Source of the DNA: Bin34 sp965219935
Lineage (GTDB): Bacteria; Chloroflexota; Anaerolineae; Caldilineales; Caldilineaceae
NCBI GenBank assembly: GCA_965219935.1
Contig: CBDCOU010000003.1
Coordinates: 3,658,001 to 3,722,000, forward strand
Direction of reading: 5' to 3'
DNA length: 64,000 nucleotides
Shown: one piece after another, positions 16,034 to 24,458 of the stretch
How the letters are laid out: each line of letters opens with the position of its first letter
Position numbering within the stretch: position 1 is the first letter of the stretch
Translations under genes and position numbers: made by a program
Notes under the pieces: model-generated
Told to the model about the DNA's origin: nothing
Seen by the model: only the letters and a program-made list of their open reading frames with translations
The model's database searches: none

Positions 16034-17324
16034 TCAATCTTCGGGGCCAATCAGCAGTTGGCCCAGTTCCGGCCAACCCTCGTTGTTCCAGGTGAGTTCG
16101 CGTCCTCCCAGCTTGGCATTGCCCAAGTCCTCGCTGTCGTAGTAGTGGAAGGTAAAGAGGTAGCGGGGCCGTACGCCCCACTCCAACCAGCGCAGAATCC
16201 CTGCATGGCCCGGCCCGATGAACCGGTCTTCGCGGCCGAGAAACAGGGTTCCGCCACCCTCCGCCATCGGCCTACCTTCCCGGTCCAGGTACGGGCCGGT
16301 CGGGTTCCGGCTGCGGCCCACCCGGATGTTGTAGGTGCTGGCCACGGAGTTGCAGCATCCGTCCCAGTTCACGAACAGGTAGTACCAACCGTTGTGGGGA
16401 TGAATGTAGGGAGCTTCGATGGAATTCCCCTTCCGCTCCCCAGTGCGAGGCTAGGTGGGTGAAGCGCTCCGGTTCAACTGCCTGGCCAAGGCTGGTCCAG
16501 TATTGATCCGGGCTATGTCGCAGGCGACCGGTGGCCGGGTCCAACTCCACGATGTAAATGCCCCCGGCATGGGAGCCGAACACCATCCAGGACCGGCCGT
16601 CGAAGTCCGTGAAGACACTGGCATCCATGGCACGGGGATGGTTCTCTTCACCGACTGATTGCAGGACGATGCCTTCATCGACCCACGCCGTGCCCTGCCC
16701 GGTCTCCACCAGTACGGCGGTCCCAATGGCGTCCTGGATGCGTCCGGGAATTTCGTCGAAGACCGTGAAGTAGATGCGGGTCGGCGAGGACAAGTCCGGG
16801 GCATCGAACTCGCCGGTCGCATTCCAAACCTGTACGCTGGAGACCCAGGACGGTTTCTCCCGGCTGAAGGCCGGCTCGTCCCTCTCAAAGCGACCGGTCT
16901 CGGGATTCAGCATGTGGCGGTCCAGGCCGTTGCCGCGGGTGCCGGAGGCATACAGGATGAGCCGTCCGTCCATGACCACAAGCTTGGAGGGATCATGGAC
17001 ATGGTCCTCGGCGATCCAGGGCAGCCGATGCGGCAGTCGCCGGAGCACCGGCCCGGAGGAGTCGAAGGAGCGGTCCGCTTCAGGGATCGACTGACAACCC
17101 GTTATGGACAGTGCGAACAGGCAGCACAGCAGGATGCGTGCGGCCCAACCCGTGTGCTTGGCCGCATGCCGCCAACAGCCAAGGTTGCCGCAACGACAGC
17201 CATTCCAGTAGTGAGAAAAGCAGGGAGTGGGTTCGGCTTGAGCGAGCTTGTCAGGCAGTGGGCACGTCCTCTTATTGGTGCGCCTGACAACTGAGCTGTG
17301 AACCCATCTGTGTTCGTCTCCCAA
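16034..17324 (-). pseudogene. GH43-family glycosidase lipoprotein (arabinanase-like), frameshifted
   Basis: The first frame (16272-17324) carries a lipoprotein signal ending LFALSITGC, then the GH43 first blade AEDHVHDPSKLVV (His-Asp-Pro, catalytic base) and further propeller blades. The second frame (16034-16372) continues with YLFVNWDGCCNS, NIRVGRSRNPTGPYLD and ends at 16034. The join is clear: removing one G from the GGGG run (plus-strand CCCC at 16427-16430) reads EGNSIEAPYIHPHNGWYYLF, restoring the catalytic-acid region EAPYI. The lesion is thus a one-base insertion in a homopolymer, just before the acid. No standard start lies near the signal peptide; the in-frame TTG 17324 is inside a fucosidase fragment. 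Could be a sequencing error. Confidence 0.7.
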
Positions 17325-17458
17325 TCCAGTTCATCGGAGCCGCCCAGCAGCGAGATGTCGGTGGTACGGGTCGGATCCAAGCGTTTCGGTGTGACGGACT
17401 GACCTTGGCCGTATGCCCGGACCAATCCAGCGGGATGGCATACAGTGTCCTTGGTGGA
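17232..17458 (-). pseudogene. duplicated C-terminal fragment of the GH29 alpha-L-fucosidase
   Basis: Minus-strand translation in two frames gives TLYAIPLDWSGHTAKV and SVTPKRLDPTRTTDISLLGG followed by a degenerate tail ending SSLKPN. These match the end of the intact fucosidase at 19396-20787 (ALYAILLGWPGNTARI, SVTPERLDPARVADISLLGG, LKLSLKPH). Plus-strand DNA is also visibly alike. A frameshift separates the two halves, so it is a fossil. It sits directly upstream of the GH43 signal peptide, in the same orientation, suggesting that a second fucosidase gene once preceded GH43. Confidence 0.75.
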
Positions 17459-17531
17459 TATGAAACCAATTCACCATACAGTTGAGGTTGTACCCGCTGC
17501 CATTGCGGGGCACGTTCAAGGGGGAATGATC

Positions 17532-18293
17532 ATGCAATACGGCCTGCCTTTTCAGGCGGTCTTTCGCTCCACGGATCCCAGAATTCGCAACAAGCTCATG
17601 ACAGGCACCTTGTATGTCCTGGTCAGTATGGTTCTGTCCGTGGTGCTGGTCGGCATTGTCGGTTTCTTCATAGTGGGCGGATATGGTCTGCGCCTGTTGC
17701 GCAATGTCCGAACCCAGCAGGAACACCCCCTGCCGGAATGGGATCAATGGCAGACCGATTTGTGGAATGGCTTCTTCCTGTTCGTGGCCTATTTGGTTTG
17801 GTTGTTGCCTTTCTTGGTTGTATACGGGGTTGTTCTGGTTGGCAACAATCAGGAAGCACTTCCGGCAACGGACAGCTTGGATTCGTTTGGGGCTGCGTTT
17901 TCGTACAGTCTGGGGGCCATCGGCATCGGTTTTGGTAGAAGCTTGGTGGCGTTGCTGCCCACCGTCATGGGCTGGATCCTTGGTCCCGCCATTATGATTG
18001 CCTTGGCCCAGCGAATGGAACTGGCCGATGCCTTCAAATTTGGGAATGTACTGGCCTGGGTGGCCCGGAACTGGGTACAGTGCCTATTGGCTAGCTTAAT
18101 CGCCGGCTTGATGTCCTTGCTTATCTCGGTGGCGGCCGCCCTGACTGGTGCTCTGGCCTTGGGTATCGGCGTGATTGTGACGCTCCCCTTCGGGTTTCTC
18201 GTGAGCAGCATTTACCAGAGTCATCTCTTTGGGCAACTGGCGCAAACCCGTGACCTGACTGTGATGTTTCCGGAACTGGCCAATCCCGGCTGA
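17532..18293 (+). CDS. DUF4013-like multi-pass membrane protein
   Basis: A 253-residue protein with four to six hydrophobic segments, including LYVLVSMVLSVVLVGIVGFF near the start and SLIAGLMSLLISVAAALTGA near the end. The pattern, including YGLRLLRNVRTQQEHPLPEW shortly after the first helix, fits DUF4013, a bacterial membrane family of unknown function. ATG 17532 is preferred because AAGGGGG sits about six bases upstream; ATG 17526 lies too close to that site and the frame also runs to 17445. Stand-alone gene, divergent from the GH43 pseudogene. Confidence 0.7.
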   Translation: MQYGLPFQAVFRSTDPRIRNKLMTGTLYVLVSMVLSVVLVGIVGFFIVGGYGLRLLRNVRTQQEHPLPEWDQWQTDLWNGFFLFVAYLVWLLPFLVVYGVVLVGNNQEALPATDSLDSFGAAFSYSLGAIGIGFGRSLVALLPTVMGWILGPAIMIALAQRMELADAFKFGNVLAWVARNWVQCLLASLIAGLMSLLISVAAALTGALALGIGVIVTLPFGFLVSSIYQSHLFGQLAQTRDLTVMFPELANPG

Positions 18294-18517
18294 GGTTCCC
18301 GGGTCGCGGCCGGTTGGGCCTTGTTCGACATTGAGCGCACTTGGTCCGGACCGGCTTTCACGATCCGGGTCAGCCAATCGGGACACGGTTCGGGCCTGTC
18401 CATCGGGTCCGGAGGGTAGGGCAAGCTGCAATCTCCGGTCTGTTCCAACCTGACCCGGGGCAGGATGCGCAACCGGAAAGTTGTCCCGTGTTGACTCGAT
18501 GTTGGGGCTTCCGCCGA

Positions 18518-19225
18518 TCACCGAATCGGCAAGGCCTGCAGCGCCCTGTTCAATTCCGAGAAGTCCGTTACCTCCATCGAAGGTCGGAAGGGAGTCTCCT
18601 CGTAGGGCATGCCATAGCGATTCACATAGGCACCGGCATAGCCGCAGGCCACGGCTCCCACCACATCAAACGAGTTGGAGGACACCATGCACAGGTCCCG
18701 GCTGGTTGCACCCAGGCGATGGGCCGCGTATTGGTAGACCGTGGGGTGGGGCTTGAACATTCCGACGGAGGTGACGGAAATCACGTCGTCGAAGTTCCAA
18801 GGCACCTGATGTGTTACCAGGTGGTCCAGGAAGGCCGGATCCCCATTGGACAGGACCACCAGCCGGAAGCTCCGATGCAGGATCGGTAGAGCGGGCAGGA
18901 CATCGGGGAAGGGGCGCAACCCCTGCCACTGCGCCATGAAGGCATCAACCTGATTCCCGTCCTGCGCGACATGATCCAGGCCAAAGCTGCGCAATGTGTG
19001 CAGATAGGCGCGCCGGACCGTTTCCAGGTAGCCGCCATGTCCCCGCAACATGAGGGAATCCTGAAACTGTTCCAATCGCTGCCGGGCGCGCTGCCTGTCC
19101 CAGAATTCCTCGGTCGTGACAGCTGTGTCCTGCGTGGCCAGCATGTCCCCGATATGGGGTTTCAGGCTGGAACCCAAGTCCAGAATCGTGCCAAACAGGT
19201 CGAACGTCAAGGTCTTTATGGGCAT
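18518..19225 (-). CDS. haloacid dehalogenase-like hydrolase (type II)
   Basis: A 235-residue HAD-superfamily hydrolase. Motif I is FDLFGTILD with the nucleophilic Asp; motif II is VVLSNGDPAF; motif III and IV lie around GMFKPHPTVYQYAA and MVSSNSFDVVGAVACGYAGA, which resemble L-2-haloacid dehalogenases (S-x-N-x-x-D). It could remove halide from short haloacids or act as a phosphatase. ATG 19225 is chosen because GAGGAA stands eight bases upstream; ATG 19258 is also in frame. It lies 170 bases downstream of the fucosidase in the same direction. Confidence 0.82.
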   Translation of the reverse strand: MPIKTLTFDLFGTILDLGSSLKPHIGDMLATQDTAVTTEEFWDRQRARQRLEQFQDSLMLRGHGGYLETVRRAYLHTLRSFGLDHVAQDGNQVDAFMAQWQGLRPFPDVLPALPILHRSFRLVVLSNGDPAFLDHLVTHQVPWNFDDVISVTSVGMFKPHPTVYQYAAHRLGATSRDLCMVSSNSFDVVGAVACGYAGAYVNRYGMPYEETPFRPSMEVTDFSELNRALQALPIR

Positions 19226-19395
19226 GTTCGAGTTCCTCGCGCTTGTAGTCACCGGCATGGACCGGGAACCCTACGGGTATCGCCGCCGGTCGGGACGGTC
19301 AGGCGGCATGCGGCCCAACCCCTATTGCTTCACCACCGGCGACCGACAGTCGTGGTGGTTGCAGACGCCGCCAGGACGGCAGTTGCAACAGGAAG

Positions 19396-20787
19396 TTAGT
19401 GCGGCTTGAGGGAGAGTTTCAGGCTGTGGGCATGTGCCCCTGTCGGCGAGTCCGGCAGCTGAACCGTCAGCCCTTCCTCGGTCATCGACCAGTTCAACCC
19501 GCCGGGGCCGCCCAGCAGCGAGATGTCGGCGACACGCGCCGGGTCCAGCCGTTCCGGGGTGACGGACTTGATCCTGGCCGTGTTTCCGGGCCAGCCCAGC
19601 AGGATGGCATACAGGGCGTCCTTGGTGGTTGTGAAGCGAATGTCCTCGGCGGTCATGCCGGCGTTCTCCCGTTCGGTCAAGTGGCCGGTGGTGACCCGGG
19701 TCGGGCCTTCGCCGAAGGTTTGCCAGTGCCGGGTGCCGTAGATGGCTTCCCCGTTCACATTGAGCCAGGCGCCCAGGTCGCGCAGCAGGCCCGCGGCTTC
19801 GTCGGGGATTACACCGTCCGCCCGCGGACCGACGTTGAGCAGCAGGTTGCCGTTCTTGCTCACGATGTCGACGAGGTCGTGGACCAGCGTGGTCGCGGTC
19901 TTGAACTCGTCGTTTTCAATGTGGCTCCAGGACTTGTAGGACACGGCCGTGTCCGTCTGCCAGTACTCCTCCCGGATGTCGTCCAGCTTGCCGCGCTCGA
20001 TGTCGTAGCAGGCCACACCGGGCGGGAACTTGTCCTTGTACTGCAGGACCACGTCCCGGCCCCATTGGCGCGACTGGTTGTAGTAGTAGGCCAGGACCTG
20101 CGGGCGCCAGTCGGCGAACTCGTCGGCATGCCAGCCGAAGTCGAACCAGAGCACGTCCGGCTCGAAGCGGTCGATCATCTCCTGCGTGCGCCGGTACCAG
20201 TCCTCAATCCACTCTTGGGATGTCGGTTCATCCTCCGCGTGGGCCGGGGAATAGAGGCCGGCATTGGCGGGATCGGAGGTGTCGAAGTCGTCCCGGTAGG
20301 TGTAGTAGCGCCAGTTGAAGGCCCGGTGGGAGGAAACCCCGAACTTCAGGTTGCGCCGCCGCACAATCCTTTCCAGTTCGGCCACCACATCCCTTTGGGG
20401 GCCCATGTCGGCCGCATTCCACTTCGTGTACTGCGACTTGTACATGGGGAAGCCGTCGTGGTGCTCGCCGACCGGCACGATGTAGCGCGCCCCGGCGGCC
20501 TGGAACAGGTCCACCCACTGCTCCGGGTCCCAGTGCTCGGCCTTGAACATGGGAATGAAGTCCTTGTAGCCGAACGTGCCCGGATGGCCCCACGTGTCGC
20601 AATGGTGCCGATAGTAGTTCTGGCCCTTGCGGGACATCTCGTCCCGGTACATGAACCGGGGATACCACTCGTTGTCCCAGGCAGGGACCGAGTAGACCCC
20701 CCAGTGGATGAAGATGCCGAGCTTGGCGTCCCGGAACCAGTCCGGAATCCCGTAGGTGCGCAGCGAATCCCAACTGGTGTCGAACAT
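19396..20787 (-). CDS. GH29 alpha-L-fucosidase
   Basis: A 463-residue retaining alpha-L-fucosidase that releases terminal fucose from glycans. GH29 landmarks: LGIFIHWGVYSVPAW near the N-terminus, VPVGEHHDGFPMYKS, WNAADMGPQRDVVAE, the nucleophile Asp in PDVLWFDFGWH and GNLLLNVGPRADGVIP. No signal peptide is seen, so cytoplasmic unless exported otherwise. ATG 20787 has AAAGGGAACC before it; the longer frame upstream lies antisense to no gene but overlaps the sulfatase in another frame. It follows the sulfatase by 29 bases, forming a sulfatase-fucosidase operon fit for sulfated fucose polymers. Its C-terminal 70 residues are duplicated as a fossil at 17232-17458. Confidence 0.9.
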   Translation of the reverse strand: MFDTSWDSLRTYGIPDWFRDAKLGIFIHWGVYSVPAWDNEWYPRFMYRDEMSRKGQNYYRHHCDTWGHPGTFGYKDFIPMFKAEHWDPEQWVDLFQAAGARYIVPVGEHHDGFPMYKSQYTKWNAADMGPQRDVVAELERIVRRRNLKFGVSSHRAFNWRYYTYRDDFDTSDPANAGLYSPAHAEDEPTSQEWIEDWYRRTQEMIDRFEPDVLWFDFGWHADEFADWRPQVLAYYYNQSRQWGRDVVLQYKDKFPPGVACYDIERGKLDDIREEYWQTDTAVSYKSWSHIENDEFKTATTLVHDLVDIVSKNGNLLLNVGPRADGVIPDEAAGLLRDLGAWLNVNGEAIYGTRHWQTFGEGPTRVTTGHLTERENAGMTAEDIRFTTTKDALYAILLGWPGNTARIKSVTPERLDPARVADISLLGGPGGLNWSMTEEGLTVQLPDSPTGAHAHSLKLSLKPH

Positions 20788-20816
20788 GCCGGTTCCCTTT
20801 GGCTGACTGGTGTGGT

Positions 20817-22304
20817 TCAGGCGGGGGCGTCGCGCTGGACGGTGCAGCCGGCCTGGCGGTACTGCACCAGGCGCGTGGCCAGTTCGCCGCGGACATCCGA
20901 ACGTTCGTCCCAGAGGTTGCGGGTTTCGCCCGGATCCTCGCGCATGTTGTAGAGCTGGCCCGGGGCGAGGGGCTCCGGTGGAGTGCCGGACGGAGGAGCC
21001 CAGCCTCCGGATCCTTCCGACTCGAAGATGGCCTTCCAGTCGCCGGAGCGGAGCGAGAAGACACCCGTTTGCGAGTGGTGAATCAGATCGGTGCGCACGG
21101 ATGCGTCCGGATCGCGCAGGACGGGCAGGAAGGAGACGCTGTCCTCGGCACACAGATTGTCCAGCGGCCGGCCGGTGATGTCGGCGCAGGTGGCCATGAA
21201 GTCCACCAGCGAGACCAGGGCGTTGCTGACGGATCCGGCCTGCACCTGGCCGGGCCAGCGCGCCAGCAGCGGTTCCCGGTGACCTCCTTCCCAGATGTGT
21301 GCCTTGTAGCCCCGCCAGTCCGCCGAGGAGCGGTGTCCGTATGTGTTGTAGGCCGCCATGCCGGTTCCGTCGGGTTGCCGATCCCCCGGCAGGGCGCCGT
21401 TGTCGCTGGTGACCAGGACCAGGGTGTTGTCGGCCTGGCCCGTCTCGTCCAGCACATCCAGGACCTGGCCCACCATCCAGTCGAACAACCAGACCAGATC
21501 GCCGCGCGGGCCGGCCCCGGACTGGTCGCGGGCGAACTCCGGCACATCCGCGCGCGTGCACGGTTCATGGGGTGCGTCGGAGTTGAGGTAGAGGAAGAAG
21601 GGTTCGTCCGCCGCGGCCTGTTCGCGGATGTAGCGGACCGCCTCCGCCGCGATGCGGGGATCGGCGTCCTTGTGCTGCCAGCCGGGCGCCATCATGCCGG
21701 GGCGGCTGGTAAAGACGGGCACTTCGTGGTATTCGGACGGCAGATCCACGAAGTGCTCGTTTTCGATGAACCCGTAGGGCGGCTGGCAGGTGGGGCAGCC
21801 GGAGGCGCCGAAGAAGTAATCGAAACCCAGGGCATTGGGGCCGCCGACGAGCGGCTGGGTGAAGTCGACCAGCTCCTCCATCTCGCGGGTGGCATTGGTC
21901 CAGGGCAGGGCGCGGTTGAAATCGAAGAAGATGCCCGGACGCGGGGTGAAACCCAAACCAAGGTGCCACTTGCCGATGGCGGCCGTGTGATAGCCGGCCT
22001 CCCCGAGCAAACGGGCCACGGTCCGCCGGGTGGGCTCGATCAAGGGCGGCTCGTAGCCGTAGAGGACATTGCTGCGGAGGTGCGAACGCCAGCAGAAGCG
22101 GCCGGTCAGCACGCCGTATCGGGTCGGGGTACAGACGGCAGACGGCGAATGGGCATCGGTGAACCGCATGCCCTCGCGTGCCACGCGGTCCATGTTGGGG
22201 GTTGGGATGCGGGAATCCGGGTTGTAGCAGCCGACATCCCCCCAGCCCATGTCGTCGGCCATGATGTGAATGATATTGGGCTTGCCAGCCGGTGGATGCT
22301 GCAT
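20817..22304 (-). CDS. type I sulfatase (formylglycine-dependent)
   Basis: A 495-residue arylsulfatase-family enzyme that hydrolyses sulfate esters, here probably on glycans. It starts NIIHIMADDMGWGDVG with metal-binding Asp pair, then HSPSAVCTPTRYGVLTGR, whose C-T-P-T-R matches the C-x-P-x-R motif converted to formylglycine; GKWHLG follows, and VTSDNGALPG supplies the last metal ligands. ATG 22304 is chosen because homology begins just after it. No signal peptide is evident. First gene of an operon with the fucosidase. A maturation enzyme (FGE or anSME) is not in the window. Confidence 0.9.
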   Translation of the reverse strand: MQHPPAGKPNIIHIMADDMGWGDVGCYNPDSRIPTPNMDRVAREGMRFTDAHSPSAVCTPTRYGVLTGRFCWRSHLRSNVLYGYEPPLIEPTRRTVARLLGEAGYHTAAIGKWHLGLGFTPRPGIFFDFNRALPWTNATREMEELVDFTQPLVGGPNALGFDYFFGASGCPTCQPPYGFIENEHFVDLPSEYHEVPVFTSRPGMMAPGWQHKDADPRIAAEAVRYIREQAAADEPFFLYLNSDAPHEPCTRADVPEFARDQSGAGPRGDLVWLFDWMVGQVLDVLDETGQADNTLVLVTSDNGALPGDRQPDGTGMAAYNTYGHRSSADWRGYKAHIWEGGHREPLLARWPGQVQAGSVSNALVSLVDFMATCADITGRPLDNLCAEDSVSFLPVLRDPDASVRTDLIHHSQTGVFSLRSGDWKAIFESEGSGGWAPPSGTPPEPLAPGQLYNMREDPGETRNLWDERSDVRGELATRLVQYRQAGCTVQRDAPA

Positions 22305-22532
22305 GGTTCGGGGTCTTGGTTGGGAAAGGAGGGGCGGTGGTCCTGCCGCCGGAGCGGAGGCCAAAGTGATTCTACATGGGCGTTTGGAGCTTGTTGCGGG
22401 CCGTAGCTGCTTCCTGATCCAGTGCACCCGACCGTGCCGAGGGGCGTTGGACAATCCGGTTTCGAACGGGTCCGTCGTATCCCGAACGGCTCCACTGCCC
22501 CGGACAACGGATGCTTCCAAGCCCGGGAATCA

Positions 22533-22560
22533 AGACAGCCCCGGATACCCGGGGCTGTCT
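22533..22560 (-). terminator. 12-bp perfect hairpin, likely terminator of the small peptide gene
   Basis: AGACAGCCCCGG (22533-22544), loop ATAC, CCGGGGCTGTCT (22549-22560). It lies 42 bases downstream of the minus-strand peptide gene at 22603-22707 and about 230 bases upstream of the sulfatase start. No T-run follows on either strand, so it could also be an RNA-processing or stabilising element. Confidence 0.5.
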
Positions 22561-22602
22561 CCGCCGACCGTTGATGACGGCCAGCCGTTTGTCTCGTGAG
22601 TG

Positions 22603-22707
22603 TTACATGGCCTCAGAGCCGCCATCACCGTCCGGACAAGGTCCCGAACCCCTAAGGGTCTCGGCGATGTCCAGCTTCACCAACACGGGTTTGGTCCACT
22701 TCTGCAT
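22603..22707 (-). CDS. putative RiPP precursor peptide, lasso-like leader
   Basis: A 34-codon ORF behind a strong Shine-Dalgarno (AGGAGGAGAG, nine to thirteen bases before ATG 22707). The peptide begins MQKWTKPVLVKLDIAETLRG and continues with SGPCPDGDGGSEAM. The WTKPxLxxLDxxET block resembles lasso-peptide leaders (YxxP motif followed by a conserved Thr two residues before the core), for instance the leader type of paeninodin. If cleaved after TL or LR, a short Gly-rich core with Asp at ring position 7 to 9 would result. No RRE, transglutaminase-like B2 or asparagine-synthetase-like cyclase is in the window, so processing enzymes would have to be elsewhere. A longer frame to 22962 exists but lacks support. 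Confidence 0.5.
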   Translation of the reverse strand: MQKWTKPVLVKLDIAETLRGSGPCPDGDGGSEAM

Positions 22708-23310
22708 GGTGACGTTCTCTCCTCCTGAGGCGCGTCCAAAATTCTGCGTGCAGGGCAACGGGGCCACTTCTGTAATTGTAGCCCATTTTGCGGGTGGCTG
22801 CACGGCCGCGTGGCTCGGACGCGATTTCGGGTGCGTTGACGGCGGTCGGCAGCTACCAACGCCCAGACAGACCGTTCGGTCATGGGGATTGTTGCGATTC
22901 AGGCTCGGCGGGCACTGAGTTGGCGGGTCTGGGCGGTACGACAGAGGGTTCGGCATCTGCAACCACCGAGAGGATCCCTGCCCGTGTTGCGAAGAATCGG
23001 GCTCGCGGGCGTCGTCTGTCCAGGGACCCGCATCCAGCCCCTCACTGTCAATATCCCAGGCCGCGATGCTGTGATGATGGTGCTTCAGAGATCCTTGGGC
23101 TTATGCGTTTGGCTGAAACCAGAGTCATGCGTACCAGCCTGTAACCGGCGCGCGCAGGACAGCAACTGCTCGAGAACCTGACAATCCTCACCAACACATA
23201 GGTTGGCTGGTGTAGGCTTTCAGTGTGCAAGGAGATGTACTGCTGTTGAGGCTGTTGTTGGGGAAGCTCCAAGTCGGTGACTGTCTCGTTGGGGATACAG
23301 CACGACTCGT
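22708..23310. other. no further gene seen between peptide gene and ImmA-like gene
   Basis: Open frames here have no recognisable domain. The interval should hold promoters for the minus-strand peptide gene (a TACAAT box at 22775-22780, minus strand, is the best -10 candidate) and for the plus-strand ImmA gene. A short interrupted palindrome around 23190-23212 (CCAAC...GTTGG) is a possible operator. Confidence 0.3.
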
Positions 23311-24234
23311 GTGGCCATCAATCCCGAACTGCTCCTGTGGACGCGTGAACGGGCGAATATCGGTCTGCATGATCTTGAGACGAAATTCCCGAACCTGGGT
23401 TCGTGGGAGGTCGGTGAAGTCCAGCCAACCCTAAAGCAGGTGGAGGCGTTTGCTCGGGCCGTACATGTTCCCGTGGGTTATCTGTTCCTCAGTACGCCTC
23501 CGGAGGAGACTCTTCCGATTCCCGACTTTCGCACAATTGCAGGTCGGGCTGTACTGAGGCCAAGTCCGAACCTGCTGGCCATGCTCTATGCATGTCAGGA
23601 ACGGCAGGCTTGGTATCGGGAATTTGCCAGGATCGCCGGACAGTCCTCCCTGGCATTTGTAGGGAGCGTCACGCGTGACATGTCTCCCGAGGCCGTGGCG
23701 GCTCAGATGCGGGAAACACTTTCCTTCCAAGTCACGGTACGTCGGGACAGTCCGACATGGGAGGATGCCCTGCGACAGTTCATTCGACATGCCGACGCCG
23801 CCGGTGTGCTCGTGATGGTGAGCGGGGTTGTCATGAGCAACAACCACCGCCGTCTCGATCCTGCTGAATTTCGCGGCTTCGCACTCTCCGATCCTGTGGC
23901 CCCGCTGGTCTTTGTCAACGGGGCGGATTCGAAGGCGGCGCAGATGTTCACCCTGGCCCATGAACTTGCACACCTTTGGCTCGGATCGTCGGCCCTGTCG
24001 GATATGGGCGCGAAACCAGTGCACGGCTCCCGACACGAGGAGGTCTGGTGCAATGCCGTGGCTGCAGAATTCCTCGTACCGCTCGATGAATTACAAGACG
24101 AGTTGCGCCACAATGAACCATTACCGCGAGCCATGGTGCGCCTCGCAGGTACGTTCAAAGTCAGCCGTCTTGTTGTCCTACGGCGGCTGCTGGATGCCGG
24201 ATGGATTGGACACGAAACGTTCGAGACGCAGTAG
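23311..24234 (+). CDS. XRE/ImmA-IrrE-family metallopeptidase-like antitoxin, ended by an in-frame amber codon
   Basis: An N-terminal XRE-like helix-turn-helix (INPELLLWTRERANIGLHDL, SWEVGEVQPTLKQVEAFARA) is followed by the IrrE zinc-peptidase domain with FTLAHELAHLWL and a downstream Glu region (EEVWCNAVAAEFLVP). Proteins of this type pair with PIN/DUF4411 toxins, as here. GTG 23311 matches where family members start. The frame stops at TAG 24232-24234 after FETQ, but the same frame then continues for 73 codons with the normal family C-terminus (see next entry). Whether the truncated 307-residue protein still works is unknown; both the helix-turn-helix and the HExxH motif precede the stop. 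Confidence 0.8.
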   Translation: MAINPELLLWTRERANIGLHDLETKFPNLGSWEVGEVQPTLKQVEAFARAVHVPVGYLFLSTPPEETLPIPDFRTIAGRAVLRPSPNLLAMLYACQERQAWYREFARIAGQSSLAFVGSVTRDMSPEAVAAQMRETLSFQVTVRRDSPTWEDALRQFIRHADAAGVLVMVSGVVMSNNHRRLDPAEFRGFALSDPVAPLVFVNGADSKAAQMFTLAHELAHLWLGSSALSDMGAKPVHGSRHEEVWCNAVAAEFLVPLDELQDELRHNEPLPRAMVRLAGTFKVSRLVVLRRLLDAGWIGHETFETQ

Positions 24235-24456
24235 AGTGCGGAGAGCACGCGCATCCAAGGATTCGTCCGAGGCAACAGCGGCGGAGGTGATTTTTACAAG
24301 ACCACCCTCGCACGCGTGAGTCGCCGCTTCACCCAGGCTCTGGTAGTCAGCACGCTTGAAGGTCAGACCCTGTATCGGGACGCATTCAGAATGCTGGGCA
24401 TCTCCAAGCCTGAAACCTTCCACTCGCTTGGGCGCGAGGTCGGGATACCTTGCTGA
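24235..24456 (+). pseudogene. C-terminal continuation of the ImmA-like gene beyond an in-frame TAG
   Basis: In the same frame as 23311-24234 and with no indel, translation continues IQGFVRGNSGGGDFYKTTLA, then RVSRRFTQALVVSTLEGQTL, YRDAFRMLGISKPETFHSLG and stops at TGA 24454-24456. This is the typical end of ImmA/IrrE-type antitoxins (GGxFYxTxxARVxRRFxxALxxSTLEGxTLYRDAFRLLG). Full length would be 381 residues. The continuation ends two bases before ATG 24459 of the PIN gene, the tight spacing expected of the intact operon. So a single nonsense change, or amber recoding, separates the parts. Confidence 0.8.
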
Positions 24457-24458
24457 TT

